A stretch of 64,000 nt of DNA from Aphanomyces cochlioides (taxonomy: Eukaryota; Oomycota; Saprolegniomycetes; Saprolegniales; Verrucalvaceae), in contig JAHQRK010000015.1 of assembly GCA_019828595.1 (NCBI GenBank), positions 1,116,001 through 1,180,000 of the forward strand, written 5' to 3'. The notes under the pieces were generated by a model. It was not told the DNA's origin and searched no databases. It saw only the letters and a list, made by a program, of their open reading frames with translations. Position 1 is the first letter of the stretch. Each line of letters starts with the position of its first letter. The position numbers were made by a program, and so were the translations under genes. This document shows positions 33,394 to 43,356 of the stretch, in pieces.

Positions 33394-33898
33394 CTCCGTC
33401 CTGTGGACAAGTGATGAGCAAAAAAGAAGTCAAGTTTTAGTGATTTATCCAATCAAACTGCGTAAATGTTAAATGTTTGGTATATGTTGCCCCCGCGACA
33501 CGTCCCTCGTCCAGTCAACTGTCATTTCCAATTTTCATCCAATAAGAATTTAGTTTGATGTCGGTTATCCAATCATTTTAAATTATTTGTCGGTTTTGTA
33601 TCGTGTTTGTGCGATATGTATGAGTATACCTTTTAACGTAAAACGGTATTCCTGTAAAATATAGCGTACGTAATGAATCTACGTTATAATTTTATCGTAT
33701 CGAAATACGATTCAAAATAACGTATCGTATTACTGTACGTTACGGTAATTAACGTAACGTATCACAACTCTGCCTAAAAGGCACCGAGCCAAAGGAATGG
33801 CAGAGAGACAGAGTGCTTCACATGCAGGGGAATACAGATGACATGCTAACAGCAGGCATGTCATGCCAAGGAGCAAGTAACCGGAGCGTCCGGTTACA

Positions 33899-33920
33899 CC
33901 TCCCCACACTCAAAACAAAG
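33899..33920 (-). other. Polypurine tract of retrotransposon
   Basis: On the minus strand GTGTGGGGAGG lies directly before the TG start of the 3' LTR, the usual place for the plus-strand primer. Confidence 0.65.
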
Positions 33921-33937
33921 CTCAGCGAGCTTTCAAA

Positions 33938-34990
33938 ATGGGAACGCAGGGATCACGTGAGAGGGAGACAGGTCAGCCAGGTATGGCAGTTGGGACTTTG
34001 GAGTCAGAGACGGTGCAACCGTCAGATTCAATCACAAGCGCGATGGGCAAAGTAACGCGCCGAGACTCGGATGAGGGAAAGCAAGATGCGGGACAACAAG
34101 AAGCGGCGCGCGGCGCGGCAAAGCCGGAGGCAGTGGCCAAGGTGGACCAAGAGCGAGAGAAGCCAAAGGCTGACGAGACGGAGATAAAGGAAGATCCAGA
34201 CTTGGCGGACAAGACTGAAGGCAAGCCAAGCGTGGCGCTGATGCCAGTGGCAACGACTGGACCTTTCCCAATGGTTCAAGACTTGTTGTTGTTTGCCTTT
34301 GCGTATTTCACGCCCAAGCGAGTCAATAACGACTATGAGGATCGGCCTACGCCGAGAACCGTCGCCCAATGGACGAACCGTCGTGCGAACTATGCCGAGT
34401 TTCGATGGAAGACCCTCTCAGGGCCAATACGCTCAGGAGGCTTTCAGCGTCTGGCGCAAGCTTGCGTCTTGAATGCCGCCGCTGTGACTCGTAAGCTGCC
34501 AACTCTTGAGGTAATGTTTCACGCGCTTCTCGAGCTGATATCCAAATAGGCTCCATATCGGCAGCTGCCGTCGACGTTGATTGATAAAGACGGTATTCCA
34601 GTCCGACCGGACTGTAGTGCCTGCCCACTAGGCGAGGAACGGAAGCGGGGACCATCGCATGCTGCGATGGAGCGGTCTCAACGGCCTCGGTTGGAGGTTC
34701 CAAGCGGCGTTTCTGGAAACGTGGTTGTGCCAGCGGCACCAGTTGTGTTGGCTCCGAAGTCGCCAAGTCGTCCACGGTCGGCGAGTCGACCTCCATCTCC
34801 TGGAGTGGTGGCTCAAGATGGGTCTCTGGTGTTGGCACACGTTCGTTTGGGGATGCGCGTCGAAGATCTTGAAGGTCAGAATCGGGAGCTGCAAGCTCAA
34901 AATCAAGAGTTGCGCGATCGCCTTGGGACGCTTGAAAAGTATGTTGCGAATTATCCTAGAGCAGATTTGTTGCGCGCGTTCCGACGGTAA
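33938..34990 (+). CDS. Antisense spliced gene inside retrotransposon
   Basis: On the strand opposite to gag-pol, exon 33938-34510 and exon 34550-34990 join across a 39 nt GT-AG intron in frame to give 337 residues. The product starts with a Lys/Glu/Asp-rich disordered segment. A folded-looking stretch follows (LLLFAFAYFTP, AQWTNRRANYAEFRW, LAQACVLNAAA), then a Ser/Pro-rich part and a coiled coil (VEDLEGQNRELQAQNQELRD). Coding signal continues in frame past the TAA (34988) to about 35115, overlapping the integrase end, so that stop may be a recent mutation. No known domain. A competing minus-strand frame exists at 34347-34838, which lowers confidence. Antisense genes at this position are known from some plant gypsy elements. 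Confidence 0.55.
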
Positions 34991-36249
34991 TATGAGGCGA
35001 CTGCCGCTCAACTTGAGGAAATGAAGCGTCATGTTGACTCGTTGTGGCGCTGGCAAAAGGAGCGGAAATCGACGGATCGCCACGATTCGGCGAAACAGGT
35101 AAATACCTCTTGAGCTTGCCAACATAGAATGTTGGATGGATTTGCCATTCGTCTGGAAGCTCCAACTTGTACGCAGTGTTGCTAATCTTCTTTGAGATAG
35201 GGAATGGGCCAAGCCAAGGTGGCTGCAATTTTGAATTGCCAAGCGCCGATTTTGGCACAGCCGATGCGTGTAGTAGGACTAGTTCGCCAATTGAATAAAC
35301 ATTCGTGTTGCGTCGACTTGTCTTGTTGGCTTGCAAAGCTTGTTTCGCTTGAGCGGCAGCGAGATTCTTGCGGACATGGAGAAGTAGAGACTTCCGTCGC
35401 TCAACAAAGTGTTTAACACTTGCAATAGTGCGAGCCGGGGTAGATCCTCCCCCACTTAAAAGTGGAGCATCCACATCAAGCGGTAGACGAGGGTGTCGAA
35501 GGTGTAGGACGTAAAAGGGGGTGTGACCCGTTGAAGCTTGAACAGAGTTGTTGTATGCGAAAGCAACATGCGAGAGCATTGAGCTCCAAGTACGCGGCTT
35601 TGATTGAGCGTAGCTGCGAAGAACGTCTTCGATAACTCGATTGGCTCGCTCGGACTGACCGTCAGTCTCAGGGTGATCAGACGTTGACATGTCGAGAGAG
35701 GTTCCACAAAGCGCAAAAAGCGCGGACCAAACCAAAACTTGGAGGTGAAGCGAGGATCGCGGTCGGAAACAATAGAGGAGGGTAAGCCAAAACGGCAGAA
35801 AACATGGTCAAAGTAGAGTTGAGCCGATTCTTCGGCTGTGATGGTGCGACTGCAATAAGATATTTCGACAGCCTGTCAACACAGGTCCAAATGCCGGTAC
35901 GGCCATGCTTGTCTCGAGGGAGACCAAAGATAAAATCCATCCTAACTGAGGAAAACACCTCATCGGGTATTGGCAGAGGTGCCAGTGGGGCACGAGTGGC
36001 TGGAGAAGCCTTGACACGTTGACAAACGTCACAATGCGCAATATAGCGCGATACAGCCTTGAACAATCGAGGCCACCAAAATTTGCGGGCCACTGTTAGA
36101 TAAGTTTTGTCGCGGCCGAAGTGGCCTGCCGTTTGGGCCGTATGACAATCATGGAGAATGTCTTGACGAAGAGCTTCGTCTGCGGGTATGGCAAGACGAC
36201 GAGGGCTGGAAGCCAAAGAGTAATAAACCAAGCCGTCGGAAACACAGAA
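34956..36249 (-). pseudogene. Retrotransposon integrase, frameshifted
   Basis: The zinc-binding HHCC part (HDCHTAQTAGHFG, CDVCQRVKAS) and the start of the DDE core (VRMDFIFGLPRDKHGR) read in one frame. After AVAPS the frame changes, and the rest of the core (TSDHPETDGQSERANRV with the catalytic Glu region) and C-terminal binding domain (WLGPFPISKKI, ALRLELPDEWQIHPTFYV-like) read in another, ending at 34956. At least one frameshift near 35850 therefore disables it. Confidence 0.85.
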
Positions 36250-37718
36250 ATTCTTGAGCGAGGATCGCTTCGATGAAGAGGTGGAGCTTGTCAACTGGGA
36301 GAGAACCTCGGAGAGCCACTTGTCAGAGGCGTACGATGCTCGTACACGTTCAAGAAGGTTGGAGTGGGCATGTGACACATGATTCAGAGTGGATTCATCC
36401 ACCGTCGAGGGTCGGCGTGAAAGTGCGTCTGCAAGGACGTTTTGACGTCCGGGTTTGTATTCAACTGTGAAGTTGAACTCAGCAATGAAGGATAACCACC
36501 GGGTCATGCGTTGGCTAATGTGAGGTGACTTGACAGCAGTGCGTAAAGATGCATGGTCTGTATAGACCACGAACGGCTTGCTACCTAGAAGGTAGATGCG
36601 AAACTTGGTCAGTGCATATACTTCATAGCTAGTAGCACGAGGTCGTGGACAGGATACGCTTTCTCAGCCTTTTGGAGTTGGCGCGATTGATAGGAGACAG
36701 GGCGGTCACGCCCATCCTCCCCCACTTGCATGAGGCAGCAGCCTATAGCCTTCACAGAGGCGTCACAGACGACCGAAAAGGGTCGAGAGAAATCGGGTAA
36801 AGCCAGGATTGGCGCAGACATCAAACTGGCCTTCACAGCGTTGAACGCATCGTTGCATTCTTGGGTCCAAATCCAGTCGGCAAAATTCGCCGAGAACTTG
36901 TGTAAATACGTGGCTAAGCCAAGCCAACTGCGCAATTCAGTTTGAGTTGACGGTACAGGCCAGTCACGAATGGCTTGCACCTTAGCAGGGTCGGCGCGAC
37001 AGCCATGGATACCAACAAAATCACCAAGAACAGGAATTTCCAAGACATCAAATAGACACTTGGCCAGGTTGGCATAGAGACCATTGTCCCGCAGGACGGT
37101 AAGGACTTGACGGAGGTGATCACGATGAACCTCAACGTCGGAGCGGGTGGTCGTGCCACGGCTGTGGATGTAGATGTCGTCAAAGTAAGACGGTGCAAAG
37201 GCACGCAGGGGGCGAAGCTTCGCCGTGACCATGCGGTTGAAGGTCGCAGGGGCATTGGAAAGACCTTGAGGCATAACCAGCCATTCCCAGAGCATGCCAC
37301 TAGGAGTGGAGACGGCTGTCTTGGGGATATCTTGAACGCGCATCAGAATCTGGTAGAACCCATCGCGCAAATCGATTGTAGAGAACAGGGTACTACCCGC
37401 CATACTGTCAATGATGACATCTTTGCGGGGAATCGGCGTTTGCGCCGGCACGGTGGCTTGGTTAAGCTTGTTAAAGGCGTGGACGATACGCCAGCCACCA
37501 CTGGGTTTCTTGACACAAAATGTCGGACTTGAATGCGGCGAGTTGCTCTCGCGCACATGGCCTGCCTTCTTGCGGGCCGCAAAGAAAGAGTCGATAAATT
37601 CGACTTGATCGCGTGGCAATGGCCACTGTCGTGTAACGCAATACTTGGCCCCCGGGACCAAGTCAATCTCATGGCGGATGCCTTTGTCACTAGGCTGGAA
37701 CCTCGTCAGGGAATACAT
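36250..37718 (-). pseudogene. Reverse transcriptase and RNase H, frameshifted
   Basis: RT motifs are clear: IDLRDGFYQI, MPQGLSNAPATFNRM and the active site YFDDIYIHS. RNase H follows (VVCDASVKAIG, YTDHASL, LADALSR). A 2 bp insertion near 36600 splits RNase H. A 1 bp insertion near 37690 separates RT from the protease frame upstream. The YFDD active site and order before integrase fit Ty3/gypsy. Confidence 0.88.
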
Positions 37719-38764
37719 CCTTGTACTCCATCAATATGTCGTAATACGGGCTAGTCTTGAGAGACTCCCATGTCGTTCTTGCTTGCTTGTCAGCATCGTC
37801 AAGTACATCCTTGTCCATCGTGGATGTCGTGTGGAGGGTTCCATCTTCTTCAACGCAGATAACTGCGATACTGAGCGTTTCATTGGCGTCCAAGAGTCGC
37901 GTAAAGGAGCGAAAGCTCATCTCTGGCAAAGCCACAATTTCGTCTGCCCTTGTTGGCAGCTCGTCGAGGTCACAGGTAGACCGTATAAAATCTTCAACCG
38001 ACACTCTGTCGGGACGCTCTTGTTCCACCGGCGTGGTTTCACTTGTTTCCAGCTGATTGTCATCGATCGACGCTTTGTCGTGGTCGTCGGAATTTCCATA
38101 GGCGCTAAATCGTACATGCGCCGCTTTTCCTTCAGGTTCGTTTGAAGGCTCTTCGCTTGCTGGAACAACTTGTTCTTGTTTTGGACAGTCCACAGGATCA
38201 TCACATGTCCTTGTTGACGATGAGTCAACACTGACCACAGCGAGTTCATTACTCTGCGCCTGGTTGGACACGTGGGAACGTGGAGACGGTGGCATCATAG
38301 TCTTGAGGCGCCAGTCAATAATGGGCTGATGGCGTTCGAGCCAACCCATTCCAAGGATCAAATCCCATCGATTGTCGAGATCCATGAGGAAGAATTCTTC
38401 AGTGGACGAGAAGTCGCCGATCGAGATTGGCAGGACGACAGTTTGTCGAGGGTTTGAAATAATTCGACCATCGGCTAGGCGGATACGTAAGATGTCATTC
38501 GGTCGAACTTCAGACGTGGTGATGTCTGGAGCTTTGGCAATAGTTGCGCGCCGCGCATAGTTTTCAGATGCGCCACTGTCTATTAAGACACGGAGAGGGT
38601 CTCTGAACCCAGCAATTGGGAGCAGGTAGGAAAGCATCTGGTGATGCTCTCCTAATCGGCACAGAGTGCCAGGGGCTAGATCAACAGGTACCGCAGGCGC
38701 GGTGTGAGGGACCCATTGATCCACTTGCCCAGTAGGCCACCCGGCGCCTACTGGGTGAAGAAGT
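37690..38764 (-). pseudogene. Retrotransposon aspartic protease region
   Basis: The frame contains the retropepsin motif VLIDSGASENY, a later ILGMGWLERH and IDW, then about 180 acidic linker residues and PDEVPA, after which a frameshift leads into RT. Upstream it overlaps the shifted end of gag. The protease core itself is intact. Confidence 0.82.
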
Positions 38765-39545
38765 TTACCTGTCAACGCGGTGGCGTTCCTGGCGCGCGAT
38801 GTGCGTTGGAAGCCTGTCGACGAGGAGCGGTACAGTTGCGGGAGATATTCCCATTCGCTGACAATTGTAGCAACGCACCGTGCGTCTTTGATTGGGATTC
38901 GATCGATTGCGGTCAAACTGACGATGTTCGCGATGATTGTTCGTCGTGCCGATTTGGCTAATTTCCATGTCGTACTCGTCATGATGACCCGAAAACGAAG
39001 CAGCAGACTGCGAGTAATGCTCGCCAAGGGCAATGTTGAGTGCGTCAACCATATTCTCGGGCATTCGACGGAAGACTTCAAGTCGAGAAGGGCCTTGGTT
39101 TAAACCATACATAAAATCGTTGACGATGGCTCCTTCGGAGACAAGAGCCTTGTCAGGCAGGGAGAGCCAGTGGTATTCGAGCTTCTGAGCAAACTCGCTG
39201 ATTGCCAGCTTGCCTTGAGTAGCCTTCAATAGTTGATGCATGTGGCGCACAGCCGCGTCCTTGGGCAGATAAGTTGCCTTCATGAGAGCGATGAACTTGG
39301 GCAGGGTGTCCATCGCAGAGGTATCGCGCATATAAGTATTGACTGCCCAGGTGTGGGCTTTGCCGGTAAGGCATGATACAGCAAATGCAACTTGCTTGGT
39401 TCCAGATTGTAAATCCATGGCTTCTACGGCCATCCATCTTCACGCCAGCTTCCCAGACGAGAAGATTCTCGGAGGCTGAGCCTCCAAACTTGGGGACATC
39501 GAGTCTCACTCGCCCTTCGCGGACAGGGCTGTCTTCATTGTTCAT
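38765..39545 (-). pseudogene. Retrotransposon gag, frameshifted
   Basis: Starts at about 39545 (MNNEDS). A 4 bp duplication (ATGG) near 39430 shifts the frame into the main capsid-like part (FAVSCLTGKAHTW, LPKFIALMKATYLP). Near its end a CCHC zinc knuckle begins (CYNCQRMG) but a one-base loss removes the His and shifts the frame again, so the knuckle is broken. Confidence 0.82.
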
Positions 39546-39599
39546 CGTAAAAGTTGGAATCGTTGAGTTGTGACTTTTCCTTCTAGCAGGTCCTTGGAC

Positions 39600-39616
39600 G
39601 AACTAGAGTGCTACCA
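39600..39616 (-). other. Primer-binding site
   Basis: On the minus strand TGGTAGCACTCTAGTTC lies two bases inside the 5' LTR. The first eight bases match the start of sites used with initiator-Met tRNA; the rest does not obviously fit, so the primer is uncertain. Confidence 0.5.
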
Positions 39617-39618
39617 AG

Positions 39619-39877
39619 TGTAACCGGGTACACGCGCAGGACGAAGGCTTAGGAAGCAGAGAGAAAGATGAAAAGTGAATTAACTTTATCCTGCCTAAAG
39701 CTAATGAATGCAGAGTCGAACAGGGCTTGTGAGCCAGTGAATATGAATGGCCTAAAAGGCACCGAGCCAAAGGAATGGCAGAGAGCACAGTGTGCTTCAC
39801 ATGCAGGGGAATACAGATGACATGCTAACAGCAGGCATGTCATGCCAAGGAGCAAGTAACCGGAGCGTCCGGTTACA
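39619..39877 (-). repeat. 5' LTR
   Basis: 259 bp, from TGTAACCGG to CCGGTTACA. It differs from the interrupted left LTR by single-base changes near 39643 and 39681 and a small indel near 39785. Confidence 0.92.
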
Positions 39878-39997
39878 ATACGAGTGCCTAGTAAAAAGGG
39901 TCAGCGCGATGAACGAGTGATGCCATTTAGATTCCGAGTGGAGAGAGCGGCCGTGTAGAACAACACATGGTTTTGTGTCTTTCACGCACAGGGTACG

Positions 39998-40254
39998 GAT
40001 AAAGGCACCACCCCGGTACTTAAATAAGAAACATATGTTGCCTTTGTGTGCCTGGGAGCCTAAACAAGAGTGCGTTGCAGTTGAACAGGGTAGACGTACA
40101 TGCTGCTCTGCCGTGGCGAAGGACATGCCAGGCTCAGGAGCTGCTTGGCGGCGCAGTTTCAGCTGGCACAGGCAAACCCTGAGGATGTACCCTAAACATT
40201 TCCTTATGTACCCTAAACATTTCCTTATTTAAGTATCGGGGTGGTGCCTTTATC
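39998..40254. mobile_element. Small TIR element (MITE-like), 257 bp
   Basis: About 32 bp inverted ends, starting GATAAAGGCACCACCCCG and containing TACTTAAATAAG, match with about two mismatches. Just inside the right end a 21 bp unit is tandemly duplicated (40185-40205 and 40206-40226). No target-site duplication is evident, so the superfamily is unknown. Confidence 0.6.
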
Positions 40255-40816
40255 AGTTCCCGGTAAAGTGACACACTTGACACGACCAGACTCAACGACC
40301 GGAAGTTGACAGACACTTTGCAATGTCTGGAAAAGAAACATAAAGACGATCATGTGTTACGCGATCGGTTGTCAAAATACTGACTCTGCTCTGTTCAACA
40401 ACCTTTAGCAACGAAAAGCGTGAGAGCGGCGCAGCGCCGTGAAAAGCTACCATGAAGAGAATAGAAGCTGATGCTGGTTTCCGTGAAAGTTCAATATGCT
40501 CTAGAATTTTTTCACGACCTTGTGCTTGTCACTCAAAAACAAAATAAGTCACCAATTCATTTTTATCGTCAGTTCGTATGGTTGGAAATTGCTCAGTCTT
40601 AAATAGGTTGGAAAGTCACAGATTGGTGAACGATTTTGTGCTCATATTTTGGTTAGACATTTGAAAGTGTACACTTTCTTTTTCTACTTTGGTTGTCAAA
40701 GCCTGGCGGTCTTTGACTTCCATGGAATTCGCCTCATGTGGCAAATCTGACGCCATGGACGAGTTGCTTCGTTGTCTGGTTGATTGACTCTGAGTTTATT
40801 AATCGTTTGTTTTGGG
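40255..40816. other. Intergenic
   Basis: No gene supported between the MITE and the next minus-strand gene. Confidence 0.5.
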
Positions 40817-41827
40817 TTACTGCGACTCTCGATCGATTCGTTTGAAGTCGAAAAAGCGAGGAGTCGTTGGAGCAACGATCTCATGAGCGACGAAATGCCG
40901 TGGTTTTGTTGGCTTTGATGTCGGGGATCGACTTGAGCGAGGTGATGGCAGTTGACTTGTGACTGCCTTCGCTGGACTGGGCTCTGGAATATGGTTGGTA
41001 TTCTTGGAGAGTGAATCCAGCATGTCTTGGTAAATGGCATCGATCCATGCCACGTCTTGTGAATGGTTAGAACACGACTTTCGTCTCAACTACATCCATG
41101 TTGGCAAATGACGTGGCACCACGAGAGGATTACCTTGAGAAACCGGTGCTTGAACTTTTCAAATGTCAGTGTGGTATCTTCCTACAGTGTGATGAAGTTC
41201 GATAGGTAGATGGATGGGCTGTACATGGAGCAAAGCATCCTCAACAGTAGCAGCATCTATCATTGTGTTGACAGTGCCCTCTTTTCCCATTTGGTTGGCT
41301 ACACATTGACTCAAAGCATGGATTTGTTTCTTGTTCATGATGCTGTTGAAGCCCGAAGCAACAGAAAAAAGCTCTTGGATGCGGTGATTTACTTCGGCTT
41401 GCATGAGCAAAGTCAACTCTTTGACGTCTGCTGCTGGCTTGGAAAAGAGTTGGCGGCGCGTACGCTCTAGAAGAATCGCCGGTGGAACTCGATGCAGGCC
41501 ATAACATTCAGTTAGAAGCTCAGATTTGGCAGCAGGACGTGCCTTTTGCTTGGTAAGACTCTGGCGAAGCAATGCTAGCTGCTTGTTTTCCTCATCCCGG
41601 GCACATTCCGACGAATATGACGTTACATCTCCTGCATTCAAGTCTGTAAAGACGTTGAGGAGCATGTCCATTCCAAGGGCGTGAGGCATATCTTCATGCG
41701 TATTGGAGAGAGGATTCACACTCAATGCGGCCATCTTGGTCCGGGGACTGTTGAGCGATTCGACAAAGGCATCAATCTTGTTCAGCGCATCGCTCTCCTT
41801 GCGCATGTTGCCATCGATGGCGTGCAT
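40817..41827 (-). CDS. Hypothetical protein, conserved-looking
   Basis: Three exons join exactly (41827-41225, 41181-41134, 41089-40817) to 307 residues. The N-terminal two-thirds are helical with Leu/Ala/Lys spacing (LNKIDAFVESLNS, RTRRQLFSKP, VKELTLLMQAEVNHRIQELF). The C-terminal third is Pro/Ser/Arg-rich and disordered after WIDAIYQDMLDSL. No signal peptide or membrane segment. I do not recognise a family. The start at 41827 (MHAIDGNM) is chosen because upstream sequence has no good extension. The two introns of 43-45 nt support a real gene. Confidence 0.65.
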
Positions 41828-42319
41828 GAAGTCTAATAATAGACATCTAAAATGAGATCCAAGGCACAAGATCTTCGTGATTTAGGCTTCCAGGCTCATC
41901 TTCAAGGCGAAATCACGCTCGATTCAAGCGTCCACCTCCATCCGAGGCCACATCTTCCAGGGCATTGCCACGCTTTCATTCCATCACCATGTGATATGCC
42001 CAAAAGAGTGTAAAATCAAAAAAATATGCAAAAATAACCAATAAACTGAATTAATAATGTAAAACAAAACAAAATTATGAGTTTTAGACATTAAATTATG
42101 ATTATTTAAATCTCACCTGGCTGTGTGTGTCACGTTGTGGGGCTCCTTCTACATCGATACGAATCCCAAGAGTTTGTGGATTTTCGTACGAATTATTTAT
42201 CATCAATACAAAAACCAAGTATAAAAGTGTCGTGATGAATTAAAATCCAAATTTTTGAAATGACTGGACTTCACTATGCAGTGCAGTCTACTGGATCGAA
42301 TTTCATTTCTAAACACACC
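41828..42319. other. Divergent intergenic region
   Basis: AT-rich from 42010 to 42120, with CCAAT at about 42039. No gene is seen. Confidence 0.5.
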
Positions 42320-42697
42320 ATGGCAACAACCGACGTGCCTTCGACCCCCGTCGCGGCTTACAATGCCGTCGAAGACACCAAAGGAGACGGTCACGCCGAC
42401 ACACTCATCCACCCTTCGTCTAGCAAGTCCTCGGTGCGATCTGATGGCTACAAGCCGGTCTTTCTCGGTCAATCGGCCCGTGATTTGTGGTTGATTCCAT
42501 TGGTGCTCTTTGTGATGTGGGGAATCGTCGCTGCGTTCTTTGCGCTGTTGTTGCAAGCAGTTGTCAAGACCACCCCTTCGAACGCTGCGTTGTGGATGTT
42601 CTTTGGTGTTTTCTTCATCGCCGTGTCGATTGCTGCGTTTTTCATCAACGTGACCAACATCAACGCGAAAGACTCGTCGCACACTGAAGAAGCATGA
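42320..42697 (+). CDS. Small two-TM membrane protein
   Basis: The 125-residue product (MATTDVPST start) has an Ala/Ser/Asp-rich N-terminal half and two membrane segments (LWLIPLVLFVMWGIVAAFFA and LWMFFGVFFIAVSIAAFFI). An in-frame ATG at 42260 would add 20 residues; the later start is chosen because it resembles the start of the next gene (MATPAAVEN). Same layout as the neighbour at 42919: disordered N-terminus, an RDLWLIP/LDLFLIP motif at the first segment, two helices, short polar tail. Family unknown. Confidence 0.7.
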   Translation: MATTDVPSTPVAAYNAVEDTKGDGHADTLIHPSSSKSSVRSDGYKPVFLGQSARDLWLIPLVLFVMWGIVAAFFALLLQAVVKTTPSNAALWMFFGVFFIAVSIAAFFINVTNINAKDSSHTEEA

Positions 42698-42918
42698 GCA
42701 GCTAGACCAAATACTCTTGAATAATCTTATGCGCATTTGCTTTGCTTGTCCGACTTGACGTTGTTGTATATATAGACAACCCATGGCTGCCATCTTCTTG
42801 TTCGAAGCCAACCGCCGATCTTCTGACCTAAAAATAGATTCGTTTCGGAAATAGCTCCAAATCAAGTCGTTGGCGACGTGAGCTGCATATTTGAATCGCT
42901 CTTGCACCACGAAAGAAC

Positions 42919-43356
42919 ATGGCAACGCCAGCAGCGGTCGAGAATCCAGTCACGACAGAGAATCCGATCGCACCCGCGTCCGTGTCGATTGAGGTAAAGC
43001 CAGAAGAACCATCGAAGCCAGCCAAGGCTAGCGGTAAAGCTGCGCCTGCCAAGGTGTACCGTGGTGCCGAGGATCGCCCCGACTACAAGATCGTTTGCTG
43101 CGGCAACAATTGCTTGGACTTGTTTCTCATTCCAATGACAGCAATCGTCCTGTACGGCGCTTCGATCGGATATGCACTTCTGATTGTTTGGGCCACCATG
43201 ATCTCAGCTACGAGTGGCGTTGCGCATTGGATTTTCTTCTTCGCGTGGTTCAGTGGCGTTGTCATCCTCGGCATTTCCGTCCGCGTAGCTGACTACGAGA
43301 AGATCCTTAAAGCGAAGAGCGTCATGAGCGCCGAAGCTAACGGAACCAATGCGTAG
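42919..43356 (+). CDS. Small two-TM membrane protein, paralogue
   Basis: 145 residues with a Pro/Glu/Ala/Lys-rich N-terminal 50 residues, a CCGNNCLDLFLIP motif leading into the first helix, a second helix (HWIFFFAWFSGVVILGI) and a Lys/Ala tail. It lies 221 bp behind the related gene at 42320 in the same direction, so a tandem duplication that has since diverged is likely. The paired Cys before the first helix are absent from the neighbour. Function unknown. Confidence 0.75.
   Translation: MATPAAVENPVTTENPIAPASVSIEVKPEEPSKPAKASGKAAPAKVYRGAEDRPDYKIVCCGNNCLDLFLIPMTAIVLYGASIGYALLIVWATMISATSGVAHWIFFFAWFSGVVILGISVRVADYEKILKAKSVMSAEANGTNA

Larger units (their letters stand above)
30402..33772 (+). 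mobile_element. hAT-like TIR element nested in LTR
   Basis: 3,371 bp with a perfect 20 bp terminal inverted repeat, CAGAGTTGTGATACGTTACG, at both ends, flanked by the 8 bp duplication CCTAAAAG (30394-30401 and 33773-33780). The undisturbed right LTR has this octamer once. An 8 bp duplication and CAGAG ends are typical of the hAT superfamily, as are the many subterminal ACGTTA/TAACGT repeats. No hAT transposase is visible. The only sizable gene is a Crypton-type tyrosine recombinase, so this is either a non-autonomous hAT that received a Crypton, or a mixed element. Confidence 0.85.
30262..33898 (-). repeat. 3' LTR, split by hAT-like insertion
   Basis: LTR sequence occupies 30262-30401 and 33781-33898 (258 bp in total). 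The middle, 30402-33780, is a nested DNA transposon plus its duplicated 8 bp target. The pieces match the right LTR across the joint. Confidence 0.92.
30262..39877 (-). mobile_element. Ty3/gypsy LTR retrotransposon
   Basis: Complete element on the minus strand: 5' LTR at the right (39619-39877) and 3' LTR at the left (30262-33898, split by a nested transposon). Both LTRs begin TGTAACCGG and end CCGGTTACA, and the element is flanked by the 5 bp duplication ATACG (30257-30261 and 39878-39882). Order read on minus is gag, protease, reverse transcriptase, RNase H, integrase, which defines Ty3/gypsy. After removal of the nested insert the LTRs are 258 and 259 bp with only a few differences, so insertion was recent. 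The coding region nevertheless has at least five frame breaks. An extra antisense gene lies next to the 3' LTR. Confidence 0.93.

Noticed and set aside
32983..33414. 143-residue plus-strand frame over the recombinase start
   Set aside because: It is antisense to the N-terminal domain of the tyrosine recombinase and has no supporting features.
34347..34838. 163-residue minus-strand frame competing with the antisense gene
   Set aside because: The plus strand has a fitting intron and a coiled coil; the minus frame has no domain. I keep it as a reason for lower confidence in the antisense gene.
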